DNA of 64,000 nucleotides from Arachis hypogaea (lineage: Eukaryota; Streptophyta; Magnoliopsida; Fabales; Fabaceae), in NCBI RefSeq assembly GCF_003086295.3, contig NC_092054.1, forward strand, positions 16,069,878-16,133,877, in the 5' to 3' direction. The notes under the pieces are model-generated. The model was not told the DNA's origin and did no database searches. It was given only the letters and a program-made list of their open reading frames with translations. The translations under genes and the position numbers were made by a program. Positions within the stretch are counted from its first letter, which is position 1. Every line of letters begins with the position of its first letter. Positions 59,080 through 64,000 of the stretch are shown piece after piece.

Positions 59080-60332
59080 GCTAACTCTGGCTTACGTGAT
59101 CAGCAAGTAATCTCCTAATAGAAGTGTTTATGCGGTACACTTTTTATGCATAAATACTAGCCTTGTATAACAAAATAATAACACAAGTGAATATCATTCT
59201 TTCAAAATAATTCTCAGTTCAATTTCTCTCTGCATTCTCTAATTCATAACTTTGTTCTGTTTCTCATATGCTCATATGGGGAAGGTATTTCTATATATCA
59301 CAGTATGAAAATTCTATTTTAACTAATTCCAAAACTAATTCACAGTTTCTCCTCATGAACGTTCTTTTTAAACCTCAAATTTCTAAAAATTTAATTGCAT
59401 GGCCAAGCTACTATGTTGTTTCCATTTATATCATATATAATAGATGAGGAATGTTAGGGAGCAGCAACTTTTGTGATTTGTAATCATCAAATAGTCATCA
59501 ATGATGGTTTTAATGGTGTGAAATTGGTTTGAGATTTCATTCAATGGCTCACTTTTTTTTACTGGTTACATGCTGGATAAAATTTAATAAAATTGTTGCC
59601 CCTAAACTTTTTAATAATTAGATTTCAATTTCAATCCCGAGATTACTTTTTTGGAATTCCCAGTTTTGAGAACATGCGTAATGAAATGATTCGGTCACTC
59701 TACAATAAAGTAAGTATTTACTCCCATATATATAGATATTTTCAAGTGTGCAGAGATATAGAGTAAGAGGGAAGAAATTAGGTAGGTCTTTTTTTTTTTT
59801 TTTTACAAGAATATATATATAAATAGATCTGTAAAATAATTTTATTAATTTAAAATTTTCAAATTTTATAAAAAAAAGACATAAGTATCACATTTTTTAT
59901 AGGTTATTTGTTTACGTAAAAATAATAAATCCGACTAATACAGAGATCTATATATTTTACTTTTATAAAATTTAAAAATTTAACATAATAAAATTTTTTA
60001 GAAAATAAAAATATTTGATTAAAAATTTTTTAAAGACCTATCTAGATATTCATCGAGTATCCCTCTCTATATGTACAAGTTTAATATGTTCACGAGTGTT
60101 TTCTAGAAATGCACATTGTAAAATCTCCCTTACTTTAAAGTTACATACTTCAATAAAAAAAACTTTCGCCATGTGTCAAGCAACTAACTCTAGGCGGGAA
60201 CAAAGAATATAGCAATCGGAAATTCGAAATAGCCTTTGAATCTAGTTCTAGCTATAAATTAAACACAGTGCATGTCATAGCAAATAAATGACCTCTCAAT
60301 CAAGAACAATTAATTACTAAGATAGCAAAGGT
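59080..60332. other. AT-rich spacer
   Basis: No coding signal. The first 200 bases (to about 59280) have a promoter-like TATGCATAAATACT followed by a CT-rich stretch. With 52700-52902 on the other side of the gypsy insertion they could form a split older LTR, but the ends could not be found. Confidence 0.4.
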
Positions 60333-60337
60333 AACGG

Positions 60338-60510
60338 TGTTAGTATCGTTTATATTTATATAATATATCTGTATATTAATTGTAGAATTTTATGTTTTTA
60401 TTATTTTGATTTATCTAGCACTTATAAATATTCTTTGTATATTATACTTTTGATCATATTGAATAATACATAAAAATACTTTTTTTCAGTTTAGTCTCTT
60501 GTTTCTAACA
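60338..60510 (+). repeat. 5' LTR, shortened
   Basis: 173 bp; compared with the 3' LTR it lacks about 30 bases between two TTAG motifs near its left end. It is followed by TGATATTAAGAG, a degraded primer-binding site. Confidence 0.85.
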
Positions 60511-61043
60511 TGATATTAAGAGTCTAAAGTTTTTTTCCAATGAAAATTTGTTCATAGTCTCTTTATTTTTCTCTTCTGACAGTGCTTCTTTGCTCTCGTT
60601 TTTTGATCTGTTTCCGACGCTTTGGTTCGTCACCTCCGCCATCATAGTGTTCGTCTCTTCGTCAGGATTCCAACGCCGCCGGAACCTCCCTGCCCACCTC
60701 CATTGTTCCTCATCCCAGAAGTTTCAGCAGCTGTTGAATCTTGGTGCCGATCGCACGATCCTGGAGCTTCCACGTGTCACGACGCCAGCTTCCCAGTAAC
60801 CCGCGTTCGACTAGATCCGGTCCGCTGGTTGACCCGCGCTCCACCTCATCGCCAGCCTGTCTTCTCCGTCCTCTCACGGGCCGCTAGGTGTCATCGTTCT
60901 GCTGATGTGGCGCTGACGTGGCAGACAAGCGGGACCCTTCCTAAGGTTTTTTGGTGAACTCTTTTCGATTCTGCCCTCCGTTTTCTCGTTTTCTGCCCCG
61001 AATTTGCAGTTTCTTCTCCTTTTTTGCCATTGTCTCTATTACT

Positions 61044-61709
61044 ATGGAAAAACCGGATGTCTTTCAGCCTATCCCTGTTATTCTTAATGGCTCCAACTAT
61101 GCACATTGGGTTGAAGTTATGCGAGGATTTCTTAAAGGGCGAAAATTATGGCGATATGTGACTGGTGATATTGTTTATCCTGTTAAGCCGACTGTGGCTG
61201 ACAAATTCAAAGATGGTGCCTCCAAATCCAACGAGAATGCTGAGAAGGACTTTGCAGAGAAATTGGAAGATTGGGATATTAAAAATCATCAGATTATCAC
61301 TTGGTTCCACAACACTTCTACCCCTGGCATTCATTTACAGTTTGGGCGTTTTGAAACTGTTAAAGAGGTATGAGATTATTTGGCAAAGCGTTACACTATT
61401 TCTGATCTCTCTCATCAGTACCAACTGCTTAAGGAACTTCATAGCCTTAAGCAAGAACGTGGCCAAGCAGTTTTTGATTTTCTTGCTCAAATGGAGATTA
61501 TTTGGGATCAATTGACCTCTTGTGAGCCTGTTCTTAAAGATCCCACTGATGCTAAGGCATATGAGGATTATCGGAACCGGACACGTCTCATCCAATTTCT
61601 GATGGCACTTATTGATGACTATGAGCCAGTCAGGGCTTCTCTTCTTCATCAAAATTCCTTGCCTAGTCTTGAAGATGCTCTCCCTCGTAGAAAGTCTGAA
61701 CCATGTTAG
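61044..61709 (+). pseudogene. copia gag (UBN2-like) with one internal stop
   Basis: ATG at 61044 (MEKPDVFQPIPV). Motifs: LNGSNYAHWVEVMRGFLKG near residue 15 and a WDIKNHQIITWF block near 80. TGA at 61371-61373 comes just before DYLAKRYTISDLSHQYQL, where a Trp TGG is expected. Then comes LHSLKQERGQAVFDF near residue 130, and an FLMALIDDYEPVRASLL block near 195. The frame ends at 61707-61709, at the border of the inverted LTR, so no zinc knuckle remains. It would have formed the particle shell; function is lost. Confidence 0.85.
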
Positions 61710-61917
61710 AAACAAGAGACTAAACTGGAGAAAAGATTTATATATTATTAAGTGTATTCAAGTTGTCTATTCAAGTTGTCTGAAATGATACAATATAAAA
61801 GGATATTTATAGGTACTAAGAGAATCGTAATAATAAAGACGTAATCTCCTATAATAAATATTCAAATATACTAAATAATACTAATTGATCCTAATTGATC
61901 CTAATTATATTATAACA
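61704..61917 (-). repeat. inverted LTR of a related copia family
   Basis: On the minus strand it runs TGTTATAATATA (from 61917) to GTTTCTAACA (61704), 214 bp. The last 24 bases match this element's own 5' LTR end, while the rest differs. A polypurine tract (TTTGAGGGGGGA) lies next to it at 61918-61930, so this is the 3' LTR end of an element in opposite orientation. Confidence 0.8.
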
Positions 61918-62011
61918 TCCCCCCTCAAACTCAAGTGACAATTTGAGTTTGAAACTTATTTAAAACAACGAAATAAAGAGGAAAAAAACTGCATAAACTG
62001 CTTGCTCAAGC

Positions 62012-62353
62012 ACAGAAGTTGAGTATCATGTCCTCACTGACACCACTGCTGAGGTTATCTCGGTTCGTTGGCTTCTCGAAGATCTGGGTGCTCCTCAGTC
62101 GTTCCCTACTGATGTTTTTTGTGATAACCGCAGTGCTATTCAGATTGTCCATAATGATGTGTTTCATGAACGCACCAAACACATTGAGATTGATTGTCAC
62201 TTTATTCGGCAACGTATCCTTATTGATGCTGTTCGTTTCATTGCTGTTGGAACACTGGATTAGACTACTGATATCTTCACGAAAGCTCATCACCCGATTC
62301 GTTTCCGGATTTTGTTATCCAAACTCAAGCTGGTATTCTTAGCTCCCACTTGA
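62012..62353 (+). pseudogene. copia RNase H C-terminal remnant
   Basis: Reads TEVEYHVL, then RWLLEDLG, FCDNRSAIQIVHNDVFHERTK and IEIDCHFI, the universal copia RNase H end. TAG at about 62263 interrupts before a TTDIFTKAHH block. A polypurine tract (TTGAGGGGAGA) then leads into the 3' LTR. Confidence 0.88.
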
Positions 62354-62366
62354 GTTTGAGGGGAGA

Positions 62367-62569
62367 TGTTAGAGAATCATTAGAATCATTTTAGATCAAT
62401 TAGTACCGATTATATTTATATAGCATATCTGTATATTAATTGTAGGATTCTATACCTTTATTACTTTGATTCATCTAACACCTATAAATACCCCTTATAT
62501 ATTGTACTTTTGATCATACTGAATAATACGCAAAAACACTTTCTTTAACTTAATCTCTTATTTCTAACA
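62367..62569 (+). repeat. 3' LTR of the chimeric copia element
   Basis: 203 bp, TGTTAGAG to TTTCTAACA, with a CTATAAATACC TATA box near 62483-62493. Confidence 0.88.
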
Positions 62570-62574
62570 AACGG

Positions 62575-64000
62575 TATTATCAAATATAATGAAAATACAG
62601 AAAAATTATATTAAAAATTACTCGAAGGTTGTCTCAATATCAATTGTAGAAACCATAATAAATGAAGATAATCTTTCTGTTGCTGAAACACATTAAGAAA
62701 AAGTTTTCTTTAAGATCCATGATGCTTCCTACCACATCTTTCCTATTAACACATCTTCTCAGGATCCACCTCTTGATAATTTGGAGTCTGATCTTTTTTT
62801 CCAAGGGATTTGATAATTAGGAAACACAGTAGAAAATAAACTAACAAAATAAATCAACTTGGGTTGGTTGATTACCTGATTAGTTAGCTTACAGTTTAAA
62901 TAAATGTTGAGAGTTCGAATTTTGCCTTATACATGTAGCAACTCATTGACCAGTAACAGATTTTTAAATAGAATTTAGATCCGCGATAAATTAGTCTTTT
63001 ATATATATATATACACCACGACAAAGTAGTCCTTAATCTACCGATTGAAAATGCAGGACACCAAAAATATATAGACAACAATAAACTCATTTTGTTGTGA
63101 CATTAACTTATACAGTAAAAAAACCTGTTTTTTTGGGGTAAAATTCCAGGGCCTAAGCCCAAAAAAAACTCTTTTTGTTATGTAGCAATGTATGTATATC
63201 ATCATTGTCAACAAGCTCAAGTAGGGCAGGATTGTTGCTTCTCCACAAGAATTTTTGGGTTTATTCTCCGCCATATGATTTTAATAACATGTCCAGCCCA
63301 TGGTCTAATAATAATAAAAAAAAGTTTGCCATTAATGCATACTAATCTAATTTTGGCGACTCATCAATTCCTAAAACGTAATTTGATATTCCCATGAGCC
63401 AGCTTTGTAAATCATTAAACTTGGGTATGGATTCAACCACAAGCATGCAAAACTGGAAAGTATGGATTCAACCACAAGCATGCAAAACTGGAAATAAATG
63501 TTCTCCATTTTTTTAACACTTGAAAAAATAAAGTGTGATCTTTTATCTTTAATTTTATAAGTGGGACAAAAAATAAATAAAAAATAATAATAAAAAATAA
63601 AATTAAATACTGAACACCATTCAATTTTTTTTTATTGAAGAGAATCCAATTTCCTTTTTGTTTCTCCATCTTAGACATCTTGTTCCGCCAACCCCTTAAA
63701 TATCACTTTATAGACACATACACCATTCGTTTTTGCAATAAGTGTTACCCTCGCTCGTCATATTCACCCTCTTTGACAATACGTTGGTATAAGAAAACAC
63801 CTCTTCATTCTATCATGAAAACTATCCCTTTTGAAAGCTAAAATTTAGGTAGAGATAAAGAAATGAACATGTACTTAACACGCTTTTTTCTTTTACATAA
63901 GATATCCTTTTTTTTTTTTTTACTATTATTATTATGCAAAGATCTATTTTTGTCTTGTAGTGAGATTTTATCTTTATTCAAAAGATTAATAATAGAGATA
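62575..64000. other. AT-rich spacer
   Basis: No coding sequence recognised; small frames (for example 63635-63841) have no motif. A perfect direct repeat containing GTATGGATTCAACCACAAGC occurs at about 63425-63460 and again at 63460-63495. Confidence 0.5.
62856..63045 (+). repeat. possible tRNA-derived SINE-like repeat
   Basis: GATTAGTTAGCTTAC resembles an A box and GAGAGTTCGAATTTTG a B box about 30 bases later. They are followed by CATGTAGCAACTCATTGACC and AGATCCGCGATAAATTAGTC, a body I recall from dispersed legume repeats. Neither target duplication nor tail is clear. Confidence 0.35.

Larger units (their letters stand above)
60338..62569 (+). mobile_element. short chimeric Ty1/copia derivative
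   Basis: A 2.2-kb element with complete borders: TGTTAG...TTTCTAACA LTRs and the 5-bp duplication AACGG at 60333-60337 and 62570-62574. Inside are a gag region, then an inverted LTR with adjoining polypurine tract from a related copia family, then only the end of RNase H. Protease, integrase and nearly all RT are absent. It could have moved only with help from another element, or was rearranged after insertion. Confidence 0.88.

Noticed and set aside
1..64000. A previously undescribed defence or metabolic system
   Set aside because: All long coding regions belong to known retrotransposon or transposon families, or to the MYB-CC gene; no unexplained gene cluster remains.

Overview
This is 64 kb of plant nuclear DNA. 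It is AT-rich, has one spliced gene typical of land plants, and is otherwise filled with Ty1/copia, Ty3/gypsy, LINE, hAT and Tourist-like elements in various states of decay. A legume is likely, and a peanut (Arachis) genome is my best guess. That guess rests only on the feel of the repeats, such as the CpG-rich GCGCGTA/GCGTGCGCG block inside the 3.3-kb gypsy LTRs, and needs a database search. I found no bacterial-type operon, CRISPR array, rRNA or intact tRNA gene.

Layout. 1-1640: 3' half of a copia element. 3878-7038 (minus): a six-exon MYB-CC (GARP) transcription factor gene of the phosphate-starvation-response type, the only credible host gene; it carries a 387-bp Tourist-like MITE in intron 3 and has a 479-bp hAT-like MITE upstream. 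11361-17396: a degenerate L1-type LINE with ORF1, ORF2 and a terminal RNase H. 19567-21050 (minus): copia fragment. 21550-24315 (minus): 5' part of a second type of gypsy element. 24599-25652: a non-autonomous hAT element with an 8-bp target-site duplication (TSD) and an internal tRNA-like module.

26847-44016 is a nest. An old copia element (TSD AAAAC) has a 202-bp hAT MITE in its 5' LTR and is split inside its reverse transcriptase by a young 11.3-kb chromodomain gypsy element (31474-42786, TSD AAAAG). The gypsy LTRs are 3.3 kb each and differ at only about 18 positions by eye. The gypsy polyprotein has one stop in RT and has lost the catalytic glutamate of its integrase.

45034-49060 (minus) is a second LINE ending in a long (AAT)n tail that flips to (ATT)n. 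51020-51687 is an internally deleted hAT transposon that keeps only a piece of the transposase dimerisation domain. 52903-59075 is a second chromodomain gypsy element whose leader contains an inverted duplication: two 388-bp arms with a 25-nt loop covering LTR end, primer-binding site and gag start. 60338-62569 is a short copia derivative in which protease, integrase and most of RT are replaced by an inverted LTR from a related family. The rest is AT-rich spacer.

Nothing here is a clear new biochemical system. The best candidates for something unusual are the hairpin leader of the 52.9-59.1 kb gypsy element, the chimeric copia at 60.3-62.6 kb, and the hAT element with a Pol III-like box pair. 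No element appears able to make all its own proteins. Many inactivating stops are explained by single C-to-T or G-to-A changes, as expected for long-silenced, methylated DNA.
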